A DNA stretch of 64,000 nucleotides, from NCBI RefSeq assembly GCF_021347895.1, contig NC_067131.1, positions 32,211,411 through 32,275,410 of the forward strand, given 5' to 3'. The notes below the pieces were generated by a model. That model saw nothing but the letters and a program-made list of their open reading frames with translations. It was not told where the DNA came from and did no database searches. Positions 21,330 to 33,924 of the stretch are shown here, one piece after another. Positions within the stretch are counted from its first letter, which is position 1. Every line of letters starts with the position of its first letter. Origin of the DNA: Acanthochromis polyacanthus (taxonomy: Eukaryota > Chordata > Actinopteri > Pomacentridae). Both the position numbers and the translations under genes were made by a program.

Positions 21330-21480
21330 TGAGTGGAGCGGATGACCGGACCAAGATGGCGGCCCCGCCGCTCGTCAGCCCCAATAGGCAGTAGCGCTCG
21401 ATGCGGCGTCTACTCTTTATTATGTCTACGGTGCTGAATGCTCTGGGAGCAAGTCTGCAGTGAAAACACTTTTGAAGGGG
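21330..21480. promoter_or_regulatory. CpG-rich segment with a YY1-like AAGATGGCGGC site
   Basis: A short CpG-rich island (CAAGATGGCGGCCCCGCCGC) in A/T-rich sequence, of the kind found at vertebrate housekeeping start sites. No exon could be traced from it in either direction. It may instead be part of a repeat. Confidence 0.25.
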
Positions 21481-23350
21481 TCAAGGGTCACTAAATCAAG
21501 GTTCAAAGGTTCAAGGGTTCACTTTATTGTCGTATCATTCCACATTTGCACATGAAACAATATGAAATTTGACCCTGGTCCCAGTTTCAGCCATCAAAAA
21601 AATATAAAAACACTCTCATAAAGACAATATAAGTATAAAGAGACACACTAATATATACAAATCTGCAACATAGATATATGTGCAGTGAACCAACAGTTTG
21701 TGCAATATTTAGTAGGTAAATGAATAAAGAGCCTAGTCCAGTAGTGCAGTGTGTGTATGAATGTGTGTATGCTTGTGTGTGTATGTGGGGATGTGTGCAT
21801 GCATGTGTATTTGCGGGGGAGAGGTGGTGATGATATGAAAACAGAGTCTACACAGACCTGTTCAGTAGCCCGACAGCTTCGCGGAAGAAGACTTCAAATG
21901 AAGGAGACATTTTGTGCAACAAGTATCATAAAAGTCATTCCCAGTGGAATTCAAGTCTGATATTGTGTGGGACTATTCAGAGCAGTCACATGAAGCACTG
22001 TATCTGTTTTCAAGGGTCTAGCCCAATGGGAACCTGCTTTTTTCAGCAGTGAGGCCTAGTACTAGTGGAGAAGCCTGAGGCCTTCAGACATGTAAAAAAA
22101 AATTCCTGCTCGGTCATTTTTGGGTCTAGTGACACCAAATCGTACACACTCCTAGTAGACCACCTCCTGACCTTGCATATTTTTTTTCCAGAGAGTTTAC
22201 TCAAAAGGGGCTCGATCACGGCCGGTTTTTCACTCGACCATTAACCCTTTAATGTCCAAATGCTTCAAAACGGGCTAAAAAGGTCAAAATCTCACACAAT
22301 CCTAAACCAATTTGGACCAAACTGCACAGGTTCTATATACAGAGGCTAATGTGAACGCTCATGCATGTTTCAGACCTCCAGGGGCCCTGAAGAAGGAATG
22401 ATGGCCAAAAAGACACATTTTTTCATAAATGTCCCTCTTTTGCTCTCATTTCTCTTCTGTAACACTCAGAGAGCTGAAACCTGGGATCTGGTACCTCTGA
22501 AACATCTAAAATCTAAATCCACTGGAACTGTTTTGCTAGCTAGCCCCTCCCAAACCGGAAGTAGCTCCAGGAAGGACCAAGAGACTTGTGCTTCAAATCA
22601 ATCGTTCACCAAGGTCACCTGAATCACCCCTAAAAGTTTCAGCTCATTTGATGCAAAAATGACCGTTTTTTGGGGCTTCAATGTCCAAAAATGTGACATT
22701 TTCACCCTGTGCCAGGGGTCACAGGAAGGTCACAGAGACACCAAACCAGCACAGTTCAGCTCCAAATATAGCCTAGTATAACATACTAAAAGATCAGCCC
22801 CAGGGTCCCAGTAGAAAAATCTGACCGAGTGTTCATGTTGGAAAATCAGGTCTTGTCAGACTTTTAAACCCTGAGAGCCTTCTGCCAGTGGAATGAGACC
22901 CTCACCCTCATTTTTTACCCAAACGGGACGAAATCTTAACCACAAGTACTTGGGCCCCCTGTGAGTCGGTATATGCAATATCAGCCTCCTAGGTCAACAG
23001 GGGGCCAGATGGTACCTCACATTTGACTGAGTAGGTGTGTTCTCCATTCTCCAAACTTCAACATGGTACCATTACAAACTGATGAACATGCTCTCTAATA
23101 CCAACTAGAAAACTCCACAACGGAGAGAGAAACACGTCAGAAAACACAGCAGAAGGTGGGCTATTTCTATATTTTTTCTTTTTCTTGCAATTGTCCGGAA
23201 CTGTAATAATTGTGAATTTTAATATTGTTACTTGATGAAATGTCAAAGGTAAATGAAAATTCTGTTTGTGTTTTTAGTTTCACGGTTTTTCTGGAAATAA
23301 ATGTGATACCAGTCAAACCTCCGCACTGTGCTTATTTGAACCAAGGGCTG
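21481..23350. other. Unclassified, repeat-like noncoding sequence
   Basis: The part at 21490-22080 has a low-complexity GTGTATG-rich stretch and looks like the 3' UTR of an interspersed repeat. The part at 22080-23350 is uniform prose-like sequence with no domain-bearing frame. I could not assign either. Confidence 0.35.
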
Positions 23351-23356
23351 CAACAG

Positions 23357-24290
23357 GTACTATGACTCCTTCTACACCTCCTGATTAGTGGAGCTATGAC
23401 TCCTTCTACACCTCCTGATCAGTGGTGCTATGACTCCTTCTAGACCTCCTGATCAGTGGTGCTATGACTCCGTCTAGACCTCCTGATCAGTGGTGCTATG
23501 ACTCCTTCTAGACCTCCTGATTAGTGGTGCTATGACTCCTTCTAGACCTCCTGATCGGTGGTGCTATGACTCCTTCTAGTCCTCCTGATTAGTGGAGCTA
23601 TGACTCCTTCTACACCTCCTGACTAGTGGTACTATGACTCCTTCTACACGTCCTGATCGGTGGTGCTATGACTCCTTCTAGACCTCCTGATTGGTGAAGC
23701 TATGACTCCTTCTAGACCTCCTGATTGGTGGAGCTATGACTCCTTCTAGACCTCCTGATTAGTGGTGTTATGACTCCTTCTAGTCCTCCTGATTAGTGGA
23801 GCTATGACTCCTTCTAGACCTCCTGATTAGTGGAGCTATGACTCCTTCTAGACCTCCTGATCGGTGGTGCTATGACTCCTTCTAGTCCTCCTGATTAGTG
23901 GAGCTATGACTCCTTCTACACCTCCTGACTAGTGGTGCTATGACTCCTTCTACACGTCCTGATCGGTGGTGCTATGACTCCTTCTAGACCTCCTGATCGG
24001 TGGAGCTATGACTCCTTCTAGACCTCCTGATCGGTGGTGCTATGACTCCTTCTAGACCTCCTGATTAGTGGAGCTATGACTCCTTCTCGACCTCCTGATT
24101 AGTGGAGCTATGACTCCTTCTAGACCTCCTGATTAATGGTACTATGACTCCTTCTAGTCCTCCTGATTAGTGGAGCTATGACTCCTTCTAGTCCTCCTGA
24201 TTAGTGGAGCTATGACTCCTTCTGGACCTCCTGACTAGTGGTGATATGACTCCTTCTACACCTCCTGATTAGTGGAACTATGACTCCTCA
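23357..24290. repeat. Minisatellite, 34-bp unit, about 27 copies
   Basis: The unit starts GCTATGACTCCTTCTAGACC and ends TCCTGATTAGTGGA. Variants (acacc/agacc/agtcc, atcag/atcgg/attag) are interspersed, so copies have been shuffled by unequal exchange. Confidence 0.92.
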
Positions 24291-24299
24291 GATGTTTTT

Positions 24300-26640
24300 C
24301 TTCCTCTGTTCAGTTCTTCTCCATGTAGAACCATGATGCCGACGTGGATAGACCCAGTCCATAGGTCCAGAACTGAGAACGTTCTGCTGTTCTCAGTTCC
24401 TTTTAGAACCATGTTCATCAGTCAGACTGACTGAATCACAGGTGGACTCAGTCTGCTTCTCAGTTTCTACTGTTAACCCTCCATAATACATTTATAAATC
24501 TGTAAATGGAACTGAGTCATCATATGGCTCTTATGACTTCTTAGATATTGTTTATTAGTTTTGTTATTTTGTCTTAGCCATTGTCTTTATCAGTTATCAT
24601 TTCATTGTAATTTATCTGTTACTTGCTCTATAAAGCACTTTGACTTGAAAGTGCTATATAAATAAAGCTATTATCATGCAGTCATTGAGAGCTGACAGTT
24701 CAGAATCATTTGACATCCAAGTGATGCCGTTGTAATGTTGTTTAGTGCTACAATAGTTACTGCTGTTGTCGACTGTATTTGGACAAACATGAAGGTCTGG
24801 CAGGTTCTAAGCAGCTTTTCTTCCTAGTTTAGTGAAAGACAGGTTGAGGGAACAGTAACTGTGGAGGAAGCAGGCTGACTGCTGGTATTAAAGTGGAGTT
24901 CAGGTGTTTTAAATTCCTGTTTGTTCATCAGAGGACAAACATCTGATCTATTTGTTCTCAGCAGCTTCTTGTCATTGCTGTAAGAAACCGTCGTGACTCA
25001 AACAGTTTACTGTTAATTATGGAAATGAATATTTGAATCATAAACAGCTGCACTGAATTTTACTCCCCAGAGCCCTGCTCTATCACCATAGCAACCAGTC
25101 AGTGTGTCACGGTAACCAATGAGTGTAGCAGTAGTGAACAGGGTGTAAACATCAGCTGCTACAGTCAGTGCAGGTGTTAGTGATGCTACTGCTGGGCTGG
25201 TTTAGGACACAGACCGATGACTGGCCTGTTTGTTGTTAGATTATTTACATTAAACTCTGGAGTTCTGTTCTTTATCAGTCAATGCAGCAGAATAATGGAA
25301 GGAAGTCACAGAGGTGAAGTCAGTCCCTGAGAGAAACAGAGATATTCTTTGCCTCAGAGTCTGCGTCAGTAATGAGCCGGATGCTTCGTTAAGCTTTCAG
25401 ACCCTCGTTAACGAATGAGCCGCTGAGCGGAGAGCATCCAGCTCAAATTAGACTCCTCACTAAAAGTTCCTGGGAAACAACAAATTATTTTCCATCAAAG
25501 CAGAAAGAAATGAGGCAGTGAGGTGAAATAATCGTGCTCAGAGCACAGAGGAACAATAAGATGTGAGAACCACACAGTTCCATCAGAGAAGAACTCAAAT
25601 GTTCCATCACCAGAACCAGACGGTGCGTCATTGGACATTCGTTCAACACAGTCTGAATTAAAGCTCAGTGTTCCTTTGATTAGTGTCAACGGGAACATGA
25701 AGGAACCTGTACAATCACTACCAGGAGCCCTATAGAACCTTTTCAGGAGCTGTTCCTCTCGAGCCTTGTTCAGAAACTTATCTGTAGATCCTCTGTCAGG
25801 ATTCCTCCTTATAGGAGAACAAACTACAGGAGAACACAGACCTTTATATCTATGTCCAGCTGGAACATCATCTCTAACCAGAGGAGGGTTATGACATCAT
25901 CAGTTTCCTTTAACGCAGTAATAAAGTTTCTCTCCAGAAAGGGTCTCCCTTAACATCTAGAGTCTTGATAGATTGATTTCCTTTTTGTGTAAACTGGAAG
26001 CTCCACCACCATGTTGTTGGTTTCACAGCATCCACACCTGGAGACAGGCGAGTCCTGGTGGTTAATGTTCCATCAGCCATGCAGCCGGAGGGGCTCTAAA
26101 CTCTGTAACTCCCTATCAGTCCATTAGAACTGGAGAAGAACCTTGGATGAAGGGGAAACATCCTCAAGAACCTACCAGAGGAGTCCAGATGTTTCTGCTG
26201 AAGCTCTGAGGATCACCATGAGCCGATGACTGAGAATCTACAGACTGAAACCTGTATTCTTTCTGTCAGCAGGGGGCAACTCTGAGTACAAAACAAAGTG
26301 ACTGGAGAAATGAGTGTACTCGTTCCTCCATCTGTTACCTCGCTAAACATTTTCCTGACGAGTTTGTAATCCCAGTCTCTAGTTTCAAGGCTTCTTCAGG
26401 ACAGCGTGTGTTCCTTTAGTAAATCATCGTTCCATGTAGAACACCACAGACTAGAGATGGGCGGGGCTATCTGGTGATTGACAGGTTCCTACCAGTTTGC
26501 CATGTGAAGAGTCCACAACATCACTGCTGCTCGTCAGGTTCCGTTTGAAAATTTCAGACTAGCCAGCCACAAACTGGTGATGTCCATCTTTCCAAACAGT
26601 CCGTGGTCAGGAACTGCCAAGATGGTGACAGGTGGAACCA
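24300..26640. other. No gene recognised
   Basis: About 2.3 kb of mainly unique-looking sequence. The 24600-24670 stretch ends in GAAAGTGCTATATAAATAAAG, which resembles the tail of a LINE or SINE. No exon, tRNA or transposase fragment was convincing. Confidence 0.35.
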
Positions 26641-26641
26641 A

Positions 26642-26986
26642 TGCAAGCGTCGTGGGTGTTTGGGGTGCATAAGAGGGGTTACGGGCACACTAGCGTTTAA
26701 CCGACTAGTAAAATACTAAACGTTTAATAAATGAGTAGGCGGTTAAACGATTAAACAACTAGTCCGCACATCCCTAGCTCAAGCCATCCAGCTCCTGCTC
26801 TCTCCCTTCTTCCCTCTATCCCTATATCCACCCTCTCCTCGCTTCACACCGCTCCCTAGTCTCACCACCACGTCTTTAAGCTCATATACTGCATGTGCAA
26901 CTAACCGCACAAACACAAGAATAAATGTCTCCAACATTATAATATTTGTCTAACGTACTAACTGCATATTCATTCTCATTCTTACA
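26642..26986 (-). repeat. 3' LTR of the minus-strand Gypsy, with polypurine tract
   Basis: It shares TAAGCTCATATACTGCATGT and the end TAACTGCATATTCATTCTC-type sequence with the LTR at 51916-52511. The interval at about 26672-26780 replaces LTR sequence with a small unrelated element having inward-pointing CTAG-rich ends (GGGTTACGGGCACACTAG, CTAGTCCGCACATCCC). The adjacent polypurine tract is at 26987-27000. Confidence 0.7.
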
Positions 26987-27004
26987 CATTGTCCCCCCCT
27001 ACAA

Positions 27005-27880
27005 AAGAAGCCTCCTCACTTCTTAATAACTCAAGTCATCACTAATAACCAACCACAAATACTAACAAATTCCATAAAGCCATGAGCCATAACAAAACAA
27101 GTCAGAATACATCAACTTACACTGTTTTTACTGCAGTCAATCTTCGCCTGAAATTTCTACTGAAGATGAACCCAAAGTAAATTGAATGCTGTTCTTGAAC
27201 TGTTTGGAGTACATGCATGGTTCTGGTTTCATTTGAAACCTGACAACCTGAATTTTCACCCAGTGCAGTCAGAATTACTCTAGGTGCTACTGGCACAGAG
27301 TTATTTATGTTGGAACACACTGAATTAGGATGAATTTTTTTCGCCTAAATTTTTTCCCTAATAAAACACCTGAAAATCAGTGTGGCAGCACTGTGAGAGC
27401 TTGAAAACACAAAAAGGCAACAGCCTGGGGTATTACCTAGTTCAGGTCAAAATTTCAGAGCAATACTACAAGAAATGAGTGTTTCACGCATGTATTTGTA
27501 GAGATATGCACAGGCGTTGTACATTTTTGTACACCCTCTGCACACCCTGGACACAATGGTATATTTGTGTTTTTCAGGCCGTTTTGAAGTTATTTTCACT
27601 CCAAAAACTCAAATAACTCAAAAACCAGCTGCAGTGAGGAGCACGACAGTGGGACACTCTCTGTGCTCCCAGCTGCAGACACACAGAGCGGGGGGGGGGG
27701 TGAAAATTCACACAACCTTGCTAAACCAGGCTGTTTTTTAGAGCCTGCTTTTCAGCAAGCTCATTGGCTACAAGGCCTGTCAGTCAAAAGTTTCCTCCGA
27801 CGTGATTTGCTCAGCAGTTACTAGGGAAACAAGTCCCGTCCAAATTTGTCACCAGCGACGACGGTTGGCTGTTTAGCTCA
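27005..27880. other. Noncoding interior sequence of the composite Gypsy
   Basis: This lies between the polypurine tract and the second Gypsy element. It has a poly-G run (27690-27700) but no readable env- or pol-like frame. It may be the 3' untranslated part of the outer Gypsy or an unrelated repeat. Confidence 0.3.
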
Positions 27881-27972
27881 TGTACTGATAGTATGAATAC
27901 ATGCATCCACTGAGTGGCGCTGTTGCCCTTTATGTCACTGCCTGAGACGACGAATAAAGGGTGGTTACCAAG

Positions 27973-28854
27973 ATGGCGTACTTCAGGCAGAGTTTTGAGC
28001 TGTATTTATTAGCAGCTGGTCTCAACAAAGAGGATGAACGGCGCAAGGTAGCATTGTTGCTAAGGGTAGCTGGCCGTGGAGCGCTGGACGTGTACAACAC
28101 GTTTGATTTTGACAGTGAAGAGGATGATTTGGAGGACGTTTTGAGAAAATTTGACGAGTATTGCACACCAAGAAAAAATGAAACCTATGAAAGGTACATT
28201 TTCAGAAACAGGATGCAAAAGGAAAATGAATCCATCGAGCAATATGTAACAGATCTCCGCCTGAAAAGTCAGTCCTGCAATTTTGGCATGCTCTGTGATT
28301 CAATGATATGTGACCAAATTGTGATCGGAGTACAAGATAAAAGAGTGCGTATGCTGTTGCTAAAAGAAACAGATCTTACAGTGGAAAAAGCCATTGGCAT
28401 ATGTCAAGCATCTGAAAGTACAAAGCTACAGCTAAAATCATTTGACAATGATGGTGAACCAGCGACTGTGGACACCATAAAGAAAGGCGCAAAAGAGACA
28501 GAAAAGAGACATTTCAGAGAGACAAAAGAGAAAAGAAGAGACAAAGACTGTGAGAGATGTGGAATTAAACATGCTCCAAAACAATGCCCGGCATACGGAA
28601 AAGACTGCAGGAAATGTGGTGTCAAAAACCATTTTGCCAAGTGCTGTTTTTCAAAGAAGAAAATCCACACAGTGAGACAGGACCAAGCAGTAAACAGCGA
28701 AGACGAGGATGAACCGCTATATCTGGATGCTGTCACACTGACGGACATGGATGGTAATGAGGATGAATGGATTGCACATTTAAATGTCAATGGTGTTGAA
28801 GTGCCATTAAAAATTGACACTGGTGCGGAAATAAATGTTTTGCCATTGAAATAG
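27973..28854 (+). pseudogene. Gypsy gag and start of protease, ending at an in-frame stop
   Basis: Residues 1-170 resemble a retrotransposon capsid (FRQSFELYLLAAGL, YERYIFRNRMQ). Two zinc knuckles follow near residues 200-232: CERCGIKHAPKQC and CRKCGVKNHFAKC. The protease site DTGAEINVLP is present near the end. TAG at 28852-28854 breaks the frame just after it, and the same frame continues with protease-like sequence (28855 onward). Either readthrough or, more likely, a disabling mutation. The retroelement pathway would be particle assembly (gag) and polyprotein cleavage (protease). Confidence 0.8.
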
Positions 28855-30544
28855 TTTTATGGACTGAGTCCAAAACCGGAAGTGAGGCCAAAGAAACTGA
28901 ACCTGAGAGCCTACAACAACCAGCCTATTTCACACAAAGGAGTGTTTCGAGCTACTATTAAAGGGGAAGGACGCTCCTGCAATGCTCCGTTTGTCCTTGT
29001 GGAAGAGGATAGACAACCAATCTTGGGACTCAAGGCAAGTAAAAAGATGGGACTTATCGAAAGGATTCATGTCATAGACAGCACAGTTTTGAATACTGCA
29101 AATGCACAGCAGAAAGATGTAAAAGAAAATCCAACGACAAGTGAAACTGTGAAAAAACACGGCGATGTTTTTCATGGAGTTGGCTGTCTACCAAATAAAT
29201 ACAAAATACAGCTAAAGGACAATGCAGAACCAGTGATACACCCAGCCAGAAAAGTGCCAGTAGCACTCAAAGAAAGACTGAGAAAAGAGTTACAGACACT
29301 CATTGACAAAGGAATCATCCGAAAAGTAGAGGAACCGACAGACTGGGTGAATTCTCTCGTTATTGTGGAAAAGAAAAACGGAGAGCTGAGATTTGAATAA
29401 GTGGATCAAGTGAGAACACTTCAAGTTACCTACAAAAACAGACAGTACAAGTGCAATGGCAGGTGCATGTTACTTTTCCGAACTGGATGCGTCATCAGGT
29501 TTCTATCAGATTGAACTGGATGAGGAAAGCGCAAAACTGTGCACATTGAACACCTTTTGGGAGGCATTGCTTTCTGCGCACGTCCTTTGGGATAACCTCT
29601 GAACCTGAAGTTTTTCACGGAACAATTCTGCAAATGTTTGATGGAATGGAAGGTGTCGAAGTATTCCTCGACGATGTGGTCATATGGGGAACCACACAAG
29701 TGGAACATGATGAGCGCTTGGCCAAAGTCATGACAAAAGCAAGAGAATCGGGGCTGAAACTCAACAAACAAAAATGTCAGTTTGGGGTGAGTGAAATTAC
29801 TTACCTGGGAGACAAGCTATCTGCAGCAGGGATACAGCCAGATCCCGAAAAGCTGAAAGCAATCACACTCATGCCCTTACCAGAAAACAAAACAGACTTG
29901 CAGAGGGCTTTAGGCCTAGTTAACTATTTAGGACGTTTTATTCCGAATCTGTCAGCAAATACAAAAGCACTGTGGAGCCTGCTGGAAAACGACAGAGAGG
30001 CCTTGTGAAAGAGCCAGTGCTGAAATTTTATGATCCTGCAATTCCAACCAAAGTTTCTACAGACGCTTCTAAAGACGGACTGGGAGCAGTGTTGCTTCAG
30101 CAGCATGAGGATACTTGGTTTCCAGTAGCGTACAGCTCTCGCACTATGACAGCAGCGGAGAGAAACTACGCACAAATAGAAAAAGAGACACTAGGAGCAG
30201 TGTTTGAATGCGAGAAGTTTCATGAGTACATTTATGGACAAGAAGTGGTGCTAGAGACTGATCACAAACCACTAATCGCAATCTCTACAAAACCACTGGG
30301 AGACGCACCACCACGCATTCAACACCTGCTACTCCGCTTACAAAAGTACAGTCTTACATTTGAGTTCACACCTGGGAAACACCTGATCATGGCAGACGCT
30401 CTCAGCAGAGCTTCACTGAACTATGTAGAGCCGAGTACCACGGAACATGATGTTCAGGTGCATGTGGACATAATGCAAAAACACATGCCCGTGTCTAAAG
30501 ATAAATGGAAGCAAATTGCAGAAGCAACAACGAACGACAAATAA
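28855..30544 (+). pseudogene. Gypsy protease/RT/RNase H, several lesions
   Basis: 28855-29400 reads through the end of protease (QPILGLKASKKMGL) to the linker and first RT block (LRKELQTLIDKGIIRKVEE, DWVNSLVIVEKKNGELR) and stops at 29398. The next stretch has short deletions and shifts around YFSELDASSGFYQIELD. 29634-30008 regains a frame with VEVFLDDVVIWG (the catalytic LDD) and GLKLNKQKCQFG. After another shift, 29990-30544 has RNase H (VSTDASKDGLGAVLLQQ) and FTPGKHLIMADALSR. Each lesion alone would prevent production of active enzyme. Confidence 0.82.
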
Positions 30545-30553
30545 CTGCAAAAT

Positions 30554-31771
30554 GTGATTGACAAGATCAATCAAGCTGGAGAGCAAAGGCTGAGTCACCC
30601 GTACCAAAACTTCAAAGAGGAACTGTCTTTGGTAGAGGGAGTTCTTCTCAAGAGTACGAGGATTGTCATACCACTTTCAATGCGTTCTCAAATGTTACAA
30701 CTAATACATGAAAGACATTTAGGCATTGAAAAGTGCAAGAGACATGTAAGAGCACTACTGTATTGGCCGCAAATGAACAAGGATATTGAAAAGTACGTTC
30801 AACACTGTGAGACATGTCAACAACACAGATACCAGCAACAAAAGGAACCACTTCTAGCTCACAATAGACCAGATGGGCCATGGAGAAAGGTCGGTGCAGA
30901 CCTGTTTCACCTGGCAGGAAAAGATTACCTTGTTATGGTGGACTACTTTTCAAACTACCCAGAAGTTGCTTTTCTGACTGACACAACAGCAAAACAAGTG
31001 ATAAAGCACTGCAAAACCATTTTTGCAAGACACGGAATCCCAGTAACTATGGTGAGTGATAATGGACCGCAGTTCAGCAGCCAGGATTTTAAAGACTTTG
31101 CTGAAAACTACGGGTTCGAGCATGTAACATCAAGCCCACTGTTTCCGCAATCAAATGGCTTGGCTGAAAAAGCAGTGCAGACTGTGAAAAGACTGTTTAA
31201 AAAAGCAGCTGAAACACACAGTGACCTTTACCTGGCCTTGCTCAACTGCAGAACTTCACCACTCGAATGTGGTAAGTCTCCAGCTGAACTTTTGATGAAC
31301 CGAGAACTGAGGACACGCCTACCTTCTGCCTCACATTTGCTGGGAAAAGAAAGAGGACAGTGTTCAAGACAAAACAGACAAACATACTTACAACAAAACT
31401 GCTAAACCGCTAAGTCCACTAACACAAGAGGATGTGGTACGTGTAAGATGTGATGGAAAATGGGGACCTGTCGCAAAGGTGATCAGAGAGACAACACCAT
31501 TGAAGTCATCACGGAGTACGGCAGCACACTGAGAAGAAATCGACGTCACCTTCTAAAGGTACCAAACAAAACCTTTGTGGAGTTTGAGAACAACAACAGA
31601 AATGGACAAATAAAAAACACATGTCCAAACCTCCCAACTTCCACACCAGGTACTGCCAGTGCCATTGTGCATGCTCTGAGTGACACTACCAAAGAAACAT
31701 CTCCAAAGACAATACAAGAAAGACCACACAGAAACATTATGAAACCAAAAAGACTAATAGAGGAATGTTAA
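30554..31771 (+). pseudogene. Gypsy integrase, frameshifted near its C-terminus
   Basis: The first 283 codons hold a complete zinc domain (HERHLGIEKCKRH ... CETCQQHR) and the DDE core: VGADLFHLAGKDYLVMVDYF (Asp), MVSDNGPQFSSQDF (Asp) and SNGLAEKAVQTVK (Glu). A frameshift near 31365-31405 separates the core from a C-terminal tail in another frame (31460-31771, with TLRRNRRHLLKVP). The stop at 30542 separates it from RNase H, in what should be one polyprotein. Confidence 0.82.
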
Positions 31772-31973
31772 ATGAGTTATTCATATGCCATGTTTTGCAA
31801 TGCATAGAAAATACTCAGTTAAAAGTTACCAAAGGTACTTCTTTTGTTCCATTATAGTGCCTTTATAGCATTACAAATGGCCTGTTCTATACTGGCAAAG
31901 TGGTATATGATCAATGTGCCCTATACAATACTGTATTGTCATGTGAGCCAATGTTTGATCAATGTACAACTAA

Positions 31974-32716
31974 CCCCTAAATTCCACATAACGCGAAACC
32001 GCCGCGCCGCACCACACTCTTGAATCGTACTGCGCAGCACTTAGAACCCATTCTCTTCTATCAGACAATTTCCACTGCACGCGCTGTGGAGCGCCAGCGC
32101 TGCGTCTCTGAAGCGCCGGGGCGCGCCCCGGCGCTGGAGATTCGCTTCAGGTCTATTTTCTGCGCCGCCGCTTTAAAACCTCGTAAATTCACTGTCGTTG
32201 AGAAAGCACCAGACAGGAAGTTAAACCGGAACTTTCAAAATAAAACACAATGCACGACCTCTCGGACGTAAATTTTTGTTGTTATTACACCTCCGGAGGC
32301 ACGAGCATCAGGTCAACAGGGTCCCAGATACAACACGACGCCATGGGCGAAGAGAAATTACCGTTTTTATATAGAATAAACCATACAAAATTAACTATTG
32401 GATAAAGAAAAGCACTCATTTGAGATCAAAACATAAATCATGTACTCAACCATGCTGGAAGTATAAATCACAGAGCAGTGTGGCTGGGTCAAGCAGAGCG
32501 ACCTTGTAGAAGCGAAATGAGGTGTGGTTTATTTATTTTCTGTTTATATCATGCGTTTTTATCGCGTGATATCGCTGTTCACACGAGAGCCTCTCTGAGG
32601 ATCAGCCCTCCCCATCCGGACGGCGCGCCGCTGCGCTGTGTGCTTTGACTTTCGGAGCAAGACGGCGGCGCTTTGTTCCGTTGCGCGGCACGATCGCGTT
32701 ATGTGGAAATTTGGGG
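31974..32716. mobile_element. GC-rich PIF/Harbinger-type MITE with TAA target duplication
   Basis: Inverted ends of 23 bp start CCCCTAAATTCCACATAACG on the left and CCCCAAATTTCCACATAACG (inverse of the right). Both are followed by CGA. The trinucleotide TAA flanks each side (31971-31973, 32717-32719), as for Harbinger elements. The interior is rich in CpG (GCGCCGGGGCGCGCCCCGGC) and has no transposase. Confidence 0.82.
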
Positions 32717-32917
32717 TAAAGCTAAGTTTCTAAGTTTAGTTAAGTACACATTTTGCTACACTAAACATACAAATAAAGAAGGGTTAATGTTGAAATTATA
32801 CTTTAAAAAAAAGGGAGACGTACTGATAGTATGAATACATGCATCCACTGAGTGGCGCTGTTGCCCTTTACGTCACTGCCTGAGACGACAAATAAAGGGT
32901 GGTTACCAAGATGGCGT

Positions 32918-33600
32918 CCTGAGTAAGCGTGCAGTCAATACAGCTCAGGAAGGCCCACCAGAGTCACTTGATTGGTTGAAATGAGATGTCAATCAAAAGG
33001 TTCGACTTCAGCCACCATTTTAAGCAGTAGTTCAGTAAAAATAATATGCCACATGAGCTGGAATAAAGATATGAAGAGAAATGTAGAGAGTACGGAGCGC
33101 GTGCATCGTGAAGTGCACGCGCACGAAGCTGAGCTATTTGTGGATTATTTACTAATTTCAAGACATGCTTTGGACAAAATATTTTACTGGCTAGTTTTGT
33201 CTGGATGCCCAAGCTTGGATTATGGTTGTGTCTTGTGGAAATTTTTCATCTCTGACCAGTTATGAGCGTTCAAAAGTGAGTTATGCCGTTTACGGGATTT
33301 GTTGTTTGTTGGACTAATGTGTTTTTTTACCCGCTGTGGTAATCACATCTGAAAGTGGTTTATACCGGCAGATTCATGAGAATCTAAGCTTTCCATCGGC
33401 GTATAGTGTTTGTATAATCGAGTTTGCAGCTTTGGACATTTAGTAAAATGCTTATGCAGATCTCAAAGCGTCCCGCGGGCGGGACACTGAAGCACAACGG
33501 GTTCTCATAGTCCCTTGTGCATACATATGGTAGAAAAACAGTGGGGACAGGTCAGTTCTCAGGCCTGTAATGGTCCGGGGGACGCACAGTGTCCAGACCA
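32918..33600. other. Unclassified sequence with an internal fragment of the CAACCCGG MITE
   Basis: 33335-33420 matches the inverse of 50445-50530 in the complete MITE at 50090-50638, for example GTGGTAATCACATCTGAAAG and CCATCGGCGTATA. The rest, including GC-rich words near 33100 and 33470, is unassigned. Confidence 0.45.
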
Positions 33601-33924
33601 GGGGTCTCATTTATAAAACATTGTGTAGGATCCATACTAAAAGTTTGCGTACGCCAAACATCTGAAATAGGCGTACGCCAAAAAATATTCTGATTTATAA
33701 AACTGTGCGTAAGCACAGCTGCACGCAATTTCCCCTTTATAAATTACACACCAGCTGGAAGATTGCACAGGTGGATCCACCTCACATTCCGCCCACAACA
33801 CACCCACATTTTACCATGAATGGTCAATGCAAAGTAACTCATGAATGTATCTGTATATAAATAAGCTGCTGATCCACGGCATTTTACGCAGCGCCCCCTG
33901 CAGTCTTTTCACTGCTGTGCGTCA

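Larger units (their letters stand above)
27882..32917 (+). mobile_element. Plus-strand Gypsy-type retrotransposon, disabled
   Basis: Direct repeats of 98 bp (27882-27979 and 32820-32917, about 96 identical) bound gag and pol. Each contains AATAAA followed by GGGTGGTTACC. A polypurine run (AAAAAAAAGGGAGAC) precedes the right copy. These are very short LTRs or LTR remnants. The gag start codon falls inside the left repeat, so the usual leader and PBS are absent. No flanking target duplication is clear. A Harbinger-type MITE occupies 31974-32716. Confidence 0.8.
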
